Of a stretch of DNA of 64,000 nucleotides, positions 54,269 through 64,000 are shown piece after piece (within the stretch, counting starts at the first letter, position 1; each line of letters opens with the position of its first letter). The stretch is taken from the NCBI GenBank assembly GCA_963715485.1, contig OY970244.1, positions 806,001 through 870,000 on the forward strand, written 5' to 3'. The position numbers and the translations under genes were made by a program. A model generated the notes under the pieces. The model made no database searches. It was not told the origin of the DNA and saw nothing but the letters and a program-made list of their open reading frames with translations. The DNA comes from SG8-30 sp963715485 (GTDB taxonomy: Bacteria; Pseudomonadota; Gammaproteobacteria; Steroidobacterales; Steroidobacteraceae).

Positions 54269-55894
54269 CTAGATCTCCTCCGGCACCTGCTTGATCGCGC
54301 CGCAGGGGCATTCGGTGATGCACAGCCCGCAGCCCTTGCAGTAGTCGTAGTTGAACTCGTAGCGCTTGCCCGGCCCGAGCTTGATCACCGCGTTGTCGGG
54401 GCAGACGCCGTAGCAGTTGTCGCATTCGAAGCAGTTGCCGCAGGAGAGGCAGCGGCGGGCCTCGAACTGGGCGGTGGCCTCGTCGAAGGAGCCATAGATC
54501 TCGTCGAAGGTGGACTGCCGCCGCACGACATCGAGCGTCGGCGCGACGCCCTTCGGGGCGTCGGAGTAGTACCAGGTATTCAGCTTGTCCAGGGTGGCGA
54601 TGTCATGCCGCGCCGGCGGCTCCCACTTCTCGCCCCGCAGCCAGGCATCGATGTGGCGGGCGGCCTGCTTGCCGTGGCCGATGGCGACCGTCACCGTCCG
54701 CTCGGCCGGCACCATGTCGCCGCCGGCGAACACGCCCGGGTAGCTGGTCATCATGTCGGGCCCGACCTTGACCATGCCGTCCGCCTGTTCGAGGCCCGGC
54801 ACGCGGTCGAGCAGGCCGAGGTCCACGTCCTGGCCGAGCGCCAGCACCACCGAGTCGGCTTCCAGCTCCTCGAACTCGCCGGTGCCGCAGGCCTTGCCGT
54901 CCTCGTCCAGCTCCATCTTCTCGACGGTGATCGAGGAACCCTCCGCGTGCTTGATGGTGGACAGCCACTTGACCAGCACGCCCTCCTGCAGCGCCTCCTC
55001 CAGTTCCGAGTCGTGTGCCGGCATCTGGTCGCGGGTACGGCGGTAGATGATGATGGACTCGGTGGCGCCGAGGCGCTTGGCGGTGCGCGCGACGTCCATG
55101 GCGGTGTTGCCGCCGCCGTAGACCACGACGCGCCGCCCGAGCTGCGGCTTCTCGCCGGTCTCCATGCCGCGCAGGACGGACACGGCGTCGAGCATCTTCG
55201 CGGCCGACCCGGCCGGGATGTAGGCGCGCTTGGCGAGGTGCGCGCCGACGGCCAGGAAGGCGGCGTCGAAGGCTCCTTCCTGCATGGTCTCGAGCAGGTC
55301 GGAGACCTTGCTGTCGAGCCTGATGGTCACGCCCAGCGTGGTGATGCGCGCGATCTCGGCCTCCAGCACGTGGCGCGGCAACCGGTAGGTCGGGATGCCG
55401 AAGCGCATCATGCCGCCTGCCACCGGGCCGGCCTCGTGGATCACGACCTCGTGGCCGCGCAGCGCGAGGTGATAGGCCACCGACAGGCCGGACGGCCCGG
55501 CGCCCACCACCAGCACCTTCTTGCCGCTCTTCCTCGCCGGTTTCTGGAACTGCCAGCCCTGCTTCAGCGCCTCGTCGCCCAGGAAGCGCTCGACGGCGTT
55601 GATGCCGACCGACGCATCCATCTGCGCGCGGTTGCACGCCTCCTCGCAGGGGTGGTAGCAGACGCGGCCCATCACTGCCGGCAGCGGGTTGTCGCGGGTG
55701 AGAACGCGCCAGGCGGCCTCGTAGTCGCCGGACTCGGCGTGGAACAGCCAGCCCTGGATGTTCTCGCCCGCCGGGCAGCGGTCGTTGCAGGGCGGGATGC
55801 GGTCGACGTAGACCGGGCGGTACGTGCGCCAGGCGCCAGTGTGGTTGGCGAGGCTCGAGCCGGGGTCCAGCGTGATGGCGAAAGGGTGCTTCAT
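54269..55894 (-). CDS. GltD-like FAD/NAD(P) oxidoreductase with C-terminal 2[4Fe-4S] ferredoxin domain
   Basis: 541 residues. N-terminal Fe-S region as in glutamate synthase small subunit (PPCNDRCPAGENIQ, GRVCYHPCEEACNRA), FAD loop VLVVGAGPSGLSVAYHLALR, NAD(P) loop VVVYGGGNTAMDVARTAKRL, then PGVFAGGDMVPAERTV. The last 70 residues are a ferredoxin with two cluster motifs (CLSCGNCFECDNCYGVCP and CKGCGLCITECPCGAI), replacing the missing PorD subunit. Likely moves electrons between the pyruvate oxidoreductase, NAD(P)H and perhaps the hydrogenase. ATG overlaps the porB stop. Confidence 0.88.
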   Translation of the reverse strand: MKHPFAITLDPGSSLANHTGAWRTYRPVYVDRIPPCNDRCPAGENIQGWLFHAESGDYEAAWRVLTRDNPLPAVMGRVCYHPCEEACNRAQMDASVGINAVERFLGDEALKQGWQFQKPARKSGKKVLVVGAGPSGLSVAYHLALRGHEVVIHEAGPVAGGMMRFGIPTYRLPRHVLEAEIARITTLGVTIRLDSKVSDLLETMQEGAFDAAFLAVGAHLAKRAYIPAGSAAKMLDAVSVLRGMETGEKPQLGRRVVVYGGGNTAMDVARTAKRLGATESIIIYRRTRDQMPAHDSELEEALQEGVLVKWLSTIKHAEGSSITVEKMELDEDGKACGTGEFEELEADSVVLALGQDVDLGLLDRVPGLEQADGMVKVGPDMMTSYPGVFAGGDMVPAERTVTVAIGHGKQAARHIDAWLRGEKWEPPARHDIATLDKLNTWYYSDAPKGVAPTLDVVRRQSTFDEIYGSFDEATAQFEARRCLSCGNCFECDNCYGVCPDNAVIKLGPGKRYEFNYDYCKGCGLCITECPCGAIKQVPEEI

Positions 55895-56895
55895 GACGCG
55901 TCAGCCTCGTCCAGCAGTCCGTAGCGGCGGATGTTGCGGTCGGCGATTTCCTGGATCCTGCGGATGATCACCTCGCCGGAGGGGTCCTTGAACAGGTGCG
56001 CAAAGCGCGACTGGGGCCTGAGGTAGTCCTCGACCGGGCGCTTGTGCTTGATCTTCGAGACCTGGGTGATCTCGCCGTTCTCCGATTCGTACACCGGGAA
56101 CAGTCCCGTCTCCTTGGCCAGGCGCGCGATGCGGATGGTGTCATGGGACGCATGACCCCAGCCCAGCGGGCAGGGCACCATGATGTGAATGTAGCGCGAG
56201 CCGCGGAACTCCATCGCGCGGCGCACCTTGGCCTCCAGGTCCCGCAGCTCCGCCACCGTCGCCGTGGCGACGTAGGGGATCTCGTGCGCCACCGCGATGG
56301 CCGGCAGGTTCTTGCCCTGGCCGAAGGCGTTGCCGCGCGCCTGGCCCTGCGCCGCGGTCGTGGCGGTGCGCGCCGCCGGCGGCGTGGCGGAGGAGCGCTG
56401 CACGCCGGTGTTCATGTAGGCCTCGTTGTCGTAGCAGATGTAGAGCACGTCGTCGTTGCGCTCGAACATCCCCGACAGGCAACCGAGGCCGATGTCGGTG
56501 GTGCCGCCGTCGCCGCCCTGCGCCACGACGCGGACGTGGTCCTGGCCCTTGACCCGCATCGCCGCGGCGATGCCGGTCGCCACCGCCGCCGCGTTGCCGA
56601 ACAGCGAGTGGATCCATGGGATCTGCCAGGAGGTTTCCGGGTAGGGCGTCGAGAACACCTCCAGGCAGCCGGTCGCGTTGGCCGCGATCAGCTGGTTGGC
56701 GGTGGCCTGCATGGCGGCGTCGAGTGCGTAGCGCGCGCCGAGCGCCTCGCCGCAGCCCTGGCAGGCGCGGTGGCCCGAATTGAGCGAGTTGGTGCGGCGC
56801 ATGTCGGCCTGCACCGAGCGCTGACCCTCGGGCAGCAGGCGGTTGCCGACGGTGAAGGTGCCGGTCTGGTAGAAGCGGATGGGCTGGAAGGGCAT
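55891..56895 (-). CDS. porB: Pyruvate:ferredoxin oxidoreductase, beta subunit
   Basis: 334 residues. Binds thiamine diphosphate through GGDGGTTDIGLGCLSGMFER and CYDNEAYMNTG, and an Fe-S cluster through RACQGCGEALGARY with a further Cys in TGCLEVFST. Works with PorA and PorG to turn pyruvate and CoA into acetyl-CoA, CO2 and reduced ferredoxin. Pyruvate as substrate is inferred from overall similarity; another 2-oxo acid is possible. Four-base overlap with the next gene. Confidence 0.92.
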   Translation of the reverse strand: MPFQPIRFYQTGTFTVGNRLLPEGQRSVQADMRRTNSLNSGHRACQGCGEALGARYALDAAMQATANQLIAANATGCLEVFSTPYPETSWQIPWIHSLFGNAAAVATGIAAAMRVKGQDHVRVVAQGGDGGTTDIGLGCLSGMFERNDDVLYICYDNEAYMNTGVQRSSATPPAARTATTAAQGQARGNAFGQGKNLPAIAVAHEIPYVATATVAELRDLEAKVRRAMEFRGSRYIHIMVPCPLGWGHASHDTIRIARLAKETGLFPVYESENGEITQVSKIKHKRPVEDYLRPQSRFAHLFKDPSGEVIIRRIQEIADRNIRRYGLLDEADAS

Positions 56896-56906
56896 GTCCT
56901 GGCTCC

Positions 56907-58160
56907 TCAGGCGGGTCCGGCCGCGACGACGCCGATGTCGCGCAGCAGCGCCTCGGCGATCGGGCCGGAGCGGCGCGTGCTGCGCTCGCGCTCCAGCGCG
57001 CGCTGGACCATGGCCTCGTCGAGGTCGAGGAAGGTGATGCGCTCGAGCTGGCCGGCCATGCCTGCCTCGAGCAGCTTGCGCAGCGACTCGCGCGTGATGG
57101 CCCGCCCGCCCAGCCCGGCGATCACCGTGTGCACGTCGGCATCATGCCCGTGGTAGGCGCCGGCCACGTTGGCCGCGACCACGCCGCCGAGGCCGACCGC
57201 GAGGCTCTTCTCCACCACCAGCACGCGCTTCGCGCCGGCCAGCGCCTCGCGGATCGCCGCCGAGGGCCACGGTCGGAAGCAGTGAATGCCCAGCACGCCG
57301 ATCTTCTCGTCCCGCTCGCGCAGCTCGTCCACCGTGTCCTTCAGCGTGCCGAGCACCGATCCCATCGAGACGACGATCGTCTCGGCATCCTCGCAGCGAT
57401 AGCCGCGCACCAGCCCGCCCGCGGGACGGCCGAAGACCTGCTCGAACTCGCGCGCCCAGGCCGGGATCAGGTCCAGCGCCTGGCGCTGCTTCACGTGCGC
57501 AAGGTAGCGGACCTCCATGAAGGCCTCCGGCCCGACCATCGCGCCGATGGACACCGGGTCGGAGGGGTCGAGCACCTGGCGGGGCTCGTATTCCGGCAGC
57601 CAGGCGTCCACCTGCTCCTGGGTCGGCATGTCCACGCGCTCTACCGCATGGGTCAGGATGAAGCCGTCCATGCAGACCATGACCGGGACGGACAGCTCCT
57701 CGGCGAGCCGGAAGGCCTGGATGTGCAGGTCCACCGCCTCCTGGTTGCTCTCGGCGAACAGCTGGATCCAGCCGCAGTCGCGCAGCGCCATGGTGTCCGT
57801 GTGGTCGTTCCAGATGTTGATCGGCGCGCCGATGGCGCGGTTGGCGACGGTCATCACGATCGGCAGGCCGAGCCCCGAGGCGTTGAACACCGCTTCCGCC
57901 ATGAACAGAAGGCCCTGGCTGGCGGTGGCCGTGTAGGCGCGGGCCCCCGCGGCGGAGGCGCCGATCGCCACCGACATGGCGGCGAACTCGGACTCCACGT
58001 TGATGAACTCGCAGCGCTCCAGCTTGCCGCCCGAGACCATGCGGCCGAGCGATTCCACGATATGCGTCTGCGGCGAGATCGGGTAGGCGCAGATGACCTC
58101 CGGCCGGCAAAGCCCGACCGCCTCGGCGACGGCCTGCGAGCCCTCAATCTGTTTAAGCAT
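56907..58160 (-). CDS. porA: Pyruvate:ferredoxin oxidoreductase, alpha subunit
   Basis: 417 residues. PorA marks: GSQAVAEAVGLCRPEVICAY, PISPQTHIVESLGRMV, FINVESEFAAMSVAIGASAA, GARAYTATASQGLLFMAEAV and QLFAESNQEAVDLHIQAFRL; a transketolase-like C-domain follows (VVSMGSVLGTLKDTVDEL). ATG at 58160 overlaps the porG stop by eight bases. Intact frame. Confidence 0.93.
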   Translation of the reverse strand: MLKQIEGSQAVAEAVGLCRPEVICAYPISPQTHIVESLGRMVSGGKLERCEFINVESEFAAMSVAIGASAAGARAYTATASQGLLFMAEAVFNASGLGLPIVMTVANRAIGAPINIWNDHTDTMALRDCGWIQLFAESNQEAVDLHIQAFRLAEELSVPVMVCMDGFILTHAVERVDMPTQEQVDAWLPEYEPRQVLDPSDPVSIGAMVGPEAFMEVRYLAHVKQRQALDLIPAWAREFEQVFGRPAGGLVRGYRCEDAETIVVSMGSVLGTLKDTVDELRERDEKIGVLGIHCFRPWPSAAIREALAGAKRVLVVEKSLAVGLGGVVAANVAGAYHGHDADVHTVIAGLGGRAITRESLRKLLEAGMAGQLERITFLDLDEAMVQRALERERSTRRSGPIAEALLRDIGVVAAGPA

Positions 58161-58734
58161 GGGTTGCCTCTTTCGCCTGTCGCAGGACGTGCTCGTAGGC
58201 CTCGGTCGCCGCCTTCGCATTGCCCTCGGCGACCTTGCCCCCGAAACGTTCCCGGATCGCGGAGCAGACCGACTCGAGCGACACCTGTCCGGTGATGGCG
58301 GCGAAGCCGCCGAGCAGCGCGGCATTGGGGACCGGGCGCCCGACGTGCTCCAGGGCCAGCTCGGTCGCGTGCACCGTGGCGAGCCGGTCCGGCTGGAAGT
58401 CGGCGACGAAGTCGCCAATTCCAAGCTCGTCGAAGGTCCGCGTGGTGTTGATGAGGATGTAGCCGTCCCTCGCCAGGCCGCTGAACACGTCCACCTGGTT
58501 CAGCAGGGTCGGGTCCTGGACGATCAGCGCCTGCGGCTCGAGCACGGGCTCGCGCAGGCGGATCTCGCGGTCCGAGATGCGGCAGTAGGCGACGACCGGC
58601 GCCCCCATCCGTTCCGAGCCGAAGCTCGGGAAGGCCTGTGCATGGTGGCCCTCCAGGAACGCCGCGACCGACAGCATTTCCGCTGCCGTCACCACGCCCT
58701 GTCCACCCCTGCCGTGGATTCTGACTTCGAACAT
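58153..58734 (-). CDS. porG: Pyruvate:ferredoxin oxidoreductase, gamma subunit
   Basis: 193 residues. The start FEVRIHGRGGQGVVTAAEML and FPSFGSERMGAPVVAYCRI are typical for the gamma domain of pyruvate-type enzymes. NAALLGGFAAITG follows. First gene of the cluster, ATG at 58734; the 209-base gap to the divergent DUF481 gene should hold the promoter, but I saw no clear FNR box or -10/-35 pair there. Confidence 0.92.
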   Translation of the reverse strand: MFEVRIHGRGGQGVVTAAEMLSVAAFLEGHHAQAFPSFGSERMGAPVVAYCRISDREIRLREPVLEPQALIVQDPTLLNQVDVFSGLARDGYILINTTRTFDELGIGDFVADFQPDRLATVHATELALEHVGRPVPNAALLGGFAAITGQVSLESVCSAIRERFGGKVAEGNAKAATEAYEHVLRQAKEATHA

Positions 58735-58943
58735 TGCCCCCCCGGGGGAAACGTGGCGGTCTTCGGGCCGCCGGGAAACCGTGACTGCAGTCTGTAAGGC
58801 CCGGCCGGCAGGGGCAATTGTGCGAAACCGATAGACGGGCCCGGATCCGCCCGGTCCGGATCCCAACGGCTGCGCCCGGGGTGTACATCGGGGTGCCGAT
58901 CCGCTAGGTTTCCGGCCCTTTCTCACGCACCCGGAGCCTCGAG

Positions 58944-60038
58944 ATGCAGGGAGCGCGCAGCAAGACCCATGCCCTGGTCGTTTCCCTCGCCATGTGGGGC
59001 GGCCTGGCCCTGTCCCAGTCCGGCGCGGCCGCCGACTGGGCGCCGCCGCCGCCCATGCCGGACGAGTTCGACTGGGTGCAGCTGACCTCCGGGGAGTGGC
59101 TGAAGGGCGAGATCAAGGTCATGTACGAGGAGTCGCTGGAGTTCGACAGCGACAAGCTGGACCTGTTGAGTATCGACCTGGAGGACATCCAGCAGATCCG
59201 CTCGGCGCAGGTGCTGAACGTCCGCATGAAGGGCGGCGAGACGTCCACCGGCAAGGTGCTGATGGAGGACGGGTCGATCCGGGTGCTGGGTGACTCGCCT
59301 GCCCAGTACCAGCGGGCCGACCTGTTGAGCATGACGGCAGGCGTGCCGCGCGAGCGCAACTACTGGGTGGGCAAGGTGTCGGCCGGCGGCAACCTCCGCT
59401 CCGGTAACACCGACCAGGTCGAGATGAGTGCCGCGGCCTCGTTCAAGCGGCGCACCGTGGAGAATCGCGTCAGCCTCGACTACCTCGGTAACTTCAGTGA
59501 GACCAACGACGTCGAGTCCGCCAACAACCAGCGCGCCAACGCCGTGTGGGACTGGTTCTTCTCCGAGAAACTGTTCCTGCGGCCGGTGTTCGTCGAGTAT
59601 TTCAGCGATCCGTTCCAGAACATCGACAGCCGCTACACCATCGGCACCGGCCTCGGTTACCAGCTGATCGACACCTCGCGCACCGACTGGAGCATCTTCG
59701 CCGGCCCGGCGTGGCAGTCGACGCGCTTCGACGAGGTCGAGCCGGGCGAGAGCCGCAGCGAGGACACCTGGGCGCTCAGCGCGGGCACGACCTTCGACAC
59801 GGAACTGACCGACCGCATCGACTTCACCTACGACTACCGCTTTCAGTTCACCAGCCCGGAGTCGGGCCGGTACAACCACCACATGATCGGGACCTTCGCG
59901 ATCGAGCTGACCGACTCGCTGGACCTGGACCTGTCGCTGGTCTGGGACCGCATCGAGAAGCCGCGTCCCGATGCGGACGGCGCGGTCCCGAAGCAGGACG
60001 ACTACCGGTTCATCGTCGGCATCGGCTACGACTTTTGA
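58944..60038 (+). CDS. DUF481 outer-membrane protein
   Basis: 364 residues. Signal peptide (LAMWGGLALSQSGAAADW), an N-terminal part of about 90 residues with repeated short strands (LKGEIKVMYEESLEFDSDKL, STGKVLMEDGSIRVLG), then a DUF481 barrel: WVGKVSAGGNLRSGNTDQVE and repeated amphipathic strands ending in IVGIGYDF. DUF481 proteins are salt- or stress-linked outer-membrane proteins of unknown task. ATG preceded by GGAG at seven bases. Divergent from the porG operon. Confidence 0.86.
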   Translation: MQGARSKTHALVVSLAMWGGLALSQSGAAADWAPPPPMPDEFDWVQLTSGEWLKGEIKVMYEESLEFDSDKLDLLSIDLEDIQQIRSAQVLNVRMKGGETSTGKVLMEDGSIRVLGDSPAQYQRADLLSMTAGVPRERNYWVGKVSAGGNLRSGNTDQVEMSAAASFKRRTVENRVSLDYLGNFSETNDVESANNQRANAVWDWFFSEKLFLRPVFVEYFSDPFQNIDSRYTIGTGLGYQLIDTSRTDWSIFAGPAWQSTRFDEVEPGESRSEDTWALSAGTTFDTELTDRIDFTYDYRFQFTSPESGRYNHHMIGTFAIELTDSLDLDLSLVWDRIEKPRPDADGAVPKQDDYRFIVGIGYDF

Positions 60039-60191
60039 GCGGGCGGGTTGGCGGCAAAGGTGCGGTCCGCGTTTTTCAATCACGGCAGGCGCGGCTCGAC
60101 CGACGGAAACTACCTACGCGGCCGTGGAGGCTGCGCCTATCGGTGTGTTCACAACAGGTTTAGTCTCTTCGTACGCGGAAATCCGCGCGAT

Positions 60192-60209
60192 TGTTGCTCA
60201 ATAGCAACA
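60192..60209 (+). promoter_or_regulatory. Small hairpin in the ompW leader
   Basis: TGTTGCT-CAAT-AGCAACA (7-bp arms), with a neighbouring CGCGGA-AA-TCCGCG pair at 60174-60187, both shortly before the strong AAGGAGG site. They may be an operator or structured 5' leader. Confidence 0.3.
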
Positions 60210-60237
60210 CCTGAGTGAACATCAAGGAGGTGTCACC

Positions 60238-60978
60238 GTGTCACGTATTTCCAAGAGTCTTCTGGTTGCCGGCGCCCTGGGACTGGCGGTGGCCGCGATC
60301 CCGGCCCAGGCCGAGCAGGGCGACTGGGTGTTGAAGGGTGGCGTCACGATGGTCAGCCCGAAGTCGGGCAACCTGAAGCTGGGCGACCTGGGTGAGGTGC
60401 CGGACCTGGGCGTGAGCATCAACAACGTGTCGCTGGAAGTCGACGACGGCACCAGCTTCGGGTTCACGGTCACCTACATGATGACCGACAACTGGGCGGT
60501 CGACCTGCTGGCGGCTTACCCGTTCAAGCACGACATCAAGCTGAAGGCAACCTTCACGGAGCTCGATGACGCCGCCGTGCCGTTCACCGACTCAGCCAGG
60601 ATCGGCGAAACCGAGCACCTGCCGCCGACCATCAGCCTGCAGTACCACTTCCTGCCGGACGCGATGTTCAGCCCGTACATCGGCGTGGGCCTCAACATGA
60701 CGATGTTCTCCAGCGAGAAGCTGACCAGCGACGCGCAGGACCTGTTCGAGGCGCTGGGCCTGACCAACGCCAAGCTGAGCCTCGACACGTCGACGGGCGT
60801 GGCCGCGCAGATCGGCGCCGACTTCAACTTCAGCGGCAGCTGGCTGCTGAACGCGGACATCCGCTACATCGACATCGGCACGAAGGCGACGATCAAGGGC
60901 GATGAGGGCAAGCTGTCACTCGGCACCGTGAACATCGACCCGCTCGTCTACAGCCTGATGGTGGGCTATCGCTTCTGA
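60238..60978 (+). CDS. ompW: OmpW family outer-membrane protein
   Basis: 246 residues. Signal peptide (LVAGALGLAVAAIPAQAEQG) and OmpW marks: GDWVLKGGVTMVSPKSGN at the start, FTVTYMMTDNWAVDLLAAYP, HLPPTISLQYHFLPD, SPYIGVGLNMTMF and the closing IDPLVYSLMVGYRF. OmpW forms an eight-strand barrel that carries small hydrophobic molecules. GTG start at 60238 is backed by a near-perfect AAGGAGGTG. Ends at a rho-independent terminator. Confidence 0.92.
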   Translation: MSRISKSLLVAGALGLAVAAIPAQAEQGDWVLKGGVTMVSPKSGNLKLGDLGEVPDLGVSINNVSLEVDDGTSFGFTVTYMMTDNWAVDLLAAYPFKHDIKLKATFTELDDAAVPFTDSARIGETEHLPPTISLQYHFLPDAMFSPYIGVGLNMTMFSSEKLTSDAQDLFEALGLTNAKLSLDTSTGVAAQIGADFNFSGSWLLNADIRYIDIGTKATIKGDEGKLSLGTVNIDPLVYSLMVGYRF

Positions 60979-61033
60979 TTCGGTACGAACCGCCACCCCC
61001 GGGGTAGCCGGCTGGCGGAATCAGGGAGAGGGG

Positions 61034-61057
61034 GAACGGCGCCTCAGGGCGCCGTTC
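61034..61057 (+). terminator. Rho-independent terminator of ompW
   Basis: GAACGGCGCC (61034-61043), TCAG, GGCGCCGTTC (61048-61057), then TCTTTCT. The stem overlaps the stop codon of the converging phosphatidyltransferase gene. Confidence 0.75.
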
Positions 61058-61610
61058 TCTTTCTGGCCAGCGACCACAGGCCGCGCACGTCCGCGCGCCA
61101 CTGGGGCAGCAGCGCGAGCAGGGCGTATTCCTCGAGGTTCGAGGCGATGGCCACGGTGATCGCCAGGTAGAACAGCCAGGGCACGAAGCCGTGCAGGAAC
61201 AGCACGGCGACGAACACGACCAGCAGGAATCCGGCGACCTTGGACGACCAGGTGTGGAAGCTCGACAGCCGGCCGTAACGCAGCACCGCCAGCACGTACT
61301 CCAGCAGGCCGGCGCCGAGGAACAGGGCCAGCGCCAGCCAGTGTTCCCGGACCATGTCCGGGTGGAAGCGCCAGATGCCAGCGAAGATCGCCACCGTCAG
61401 CAGCGCATCCGCGAGCGAGTCGAGCTTCGCGCCGAGCCGGCTCTCGAGGCGGAAGGCACGTGCAATCAGGCCATCCGCGATGTCCGACAGCAACGCAGGA
61501 ACCAGCAGCCAGGTATAGGGCTGCAGCAACTGCTCGAGTGCCAGGCCGACCATCACCAGCGCTGCCAGCAGGCGAGCGATGCTCAGCGCGTTCGGAACCT
61601 GGCGCAGCAT
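61044..61610 (-). CDS. CDP-alcohol phosphatidyltransferase family protein
   Basis: 188 residues, about six membrane helices. The catalytic CDP-alcohol motif is complete: DIADGLIARAFRLESRLGAK followed by LDSLAD (D-x2-D-G-x2-A-R-x8-G-x3-D-x3-D). These inner-membrane enzymes swap CMP in a CDP-alcohol for another alcohol, as in phospholipid synthesis. It resembles short PgsA-like members but the N- and C-terminal parts are not specific, so the alcohol is unknown. Confidence 0.86.
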   Translation of the reverse strand: MLRQVPNALSIARLLAALVMVGLALEQLLQPYTWLLVPALLSDIADGLIARAFRLESRLGAKLDSLADALLTVAIFAGIWRFHPDMVREHWLALALFLGAGLLEYVLAVLRYGRLSSFHTWSSKVAGFLLVVFVAVLFLHGFVPWLFYLAITVAIASNLEEYALLALLPQWRADVRGLWSLARKRTAP

Positions 61611-61664
61611 GGCGGGTAGAAGGGACTGCGACGACCTAGATGGGCCGGTCGGCAGCAGCCCGGG

Positions 61665-63635
<1,971 letters not shown>

Positions 63636-63707
63636 GGTCGGGTCCTCGACAGCGTGCATCCGGCATGAAACGGGCGCATACCTTACGACAAACCAGGGGA
63701 GCACGGC

Positions 63708-63947
63708 ATGGAACACAGACGGGCACTGAAGCACTGGAGCCTCGCGCTGGTGTGCCTGGGATTCGCCTGCCTGGTGGCGTTCCGCCTCATCGGCGGCGAG
63801 GTGGACGCGGACGGCATCCTGCGCGAGCCGTTCGGGCTGATTCCCGTCGGCTGGTTCAGCATCTCCGTGGGCCTGATCCTGGGCGCGGTGTACGCCTTCG
63901 GGCGGTTGTCCCGGCAGGGTCGTCCGCCACCGCAGGACCCGAATTAG
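63708..63947 (+). CDS. DUF3955-like small membrane protein
   Basis: 79 residues with two predicted membrane helices (LALVCLGFACLVAFRLI and ISVGLILGAVYAF). Between them DADGILREPFGLIPVGW matches the DUF3955 pattern of an acidic turn followed by EPFGLIP(I/V)G. No role is known. Divergent from the S9 peptidase. Nothing further is visible in the last 53 bases. Confidence 0.8.
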   Translation: MEHRRALKHWSLALVCLGFACLVAFRLIGGEVDADGILREPFGLIPVGWFSISVGLILGAVYAFGRLSRQGRPPPQDPN

Positions 63948-64000
63948 TCGTCGCTTTTTCGGCGTGATACGCGGCGGGGCAGGTGCTACCTTGCGCCCCC

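Noticed and set aside
54190..54425. Long N-terminal extension of HoxY reaching back into the gltD-like gene
   Set aside because: It would be the translation of the repeat hairpin and of an out-of-frame part of the upstream gene; no HoxY has it.

Overview
The window is a G+C-rich stretch of bacterial chromosome, almost fully coding, with only housekeeping and metabolic genes: no phage, insertion sequence, tRNA, rRNA or CRISPR was found. Gene content and order (rpmB-rpmG / radC / coaBC-dut; pyrE next to exonuclease III; CysB; a proteobacterial type glutamate-cysteine ligase; Kbp-like LysM protein) point to a Gammaproteobacterium, probably from one of the high-GC orders around Xanthomonadales/Chromatiales. 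I cannot place it more precisely by eye.

Layout. 1-12 kb: an edge-truncated FecA-like TonB receptor with a possible Fur operator, yajQ, a PhzF-family protein, a TlpA-like lipoprotein, a HerA-like ATPase, cysB, a DUF885 metallopeptidase and gshA. 12-20 kb: a small conserved-looking gene, a FecE-like ABC ATPase, pdxH, an alpha/beta hydrolase, tyrA, an octaheme cytochrome with TPRs, a META-domain lipoprotein and mutM. 20-29 kb: an outer-membrane protein, ribosomal proteins L28/L33, radC, coaBC-dut, an exported SDR, pyrE, exonuclease III, an AmpG-like permease, a Rieske protein and MarC. 29-38 kb: trmB bracketed by two palindromic repeats, an FMN hydroxyacid oxidase overlapping an FAD dehydrogenase, yaiI, rhlE, a broken TrmH-type methyltransferase, another FAD protein and rlmE. 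38-50 kb: a complete five-gene peptide ABC importer, a patatin, a Kbp/LysM protein, rsgA, a DcsG-like ATP-grasp enzyme and ppk2. 50-64 kb: an SDR, rarD, then a minus-strand cluster coding for pyruvate:ferredoxin oxidoreductase (gamma-alpha-beta), a GltD-like flavoprotein with a ferredoxin tail, and a HoxYH-type [NiFe] hydrogenase with its maturation protease; then a DUF481 protein, an OmpW-like protein, a CDP-alcohol phosphatidyltransferase, an S9 peptidase and a DUF3955 protein.

The most interesting system is the 51.7-58.7 kb cluster. Pyruvate oxidation (PorGAB), an FAD/NAD(P)/Fe-S protein and a bidirectional-type hydrogenase lie in one co-directional series with mostly overlapping genes, and none of the usual HoxE/F/U diaphorase subunits is present here. 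This suggests a compact pyruvate/NAD(P)H/H2 module in which the GltD-ferredoxin protein takes the diaphorase role.

A second theme is dispersed palindromic DNA. There are three copies of a GGGGACATTCCTATTTTC inverted repeat (two flank trmB and supply its start codon and touch its stop), two copies of an AAAAGGGTCCGCAACCC hairpin at gene ends, one 24-bp perfect hairpin after yajQ, and two oppositely oriented copies of a longer, internally symmetric intergenic element (about 9531-9882 and 35440-35655).

Caution: about twenty single-base frame breaks interrupt otherwise well conserved genes. Most are repaired by removing or adding one base, so they look like assembly indels rather than real gene decay. 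Where a gene is split this way I give the whole span and the approximate break point.
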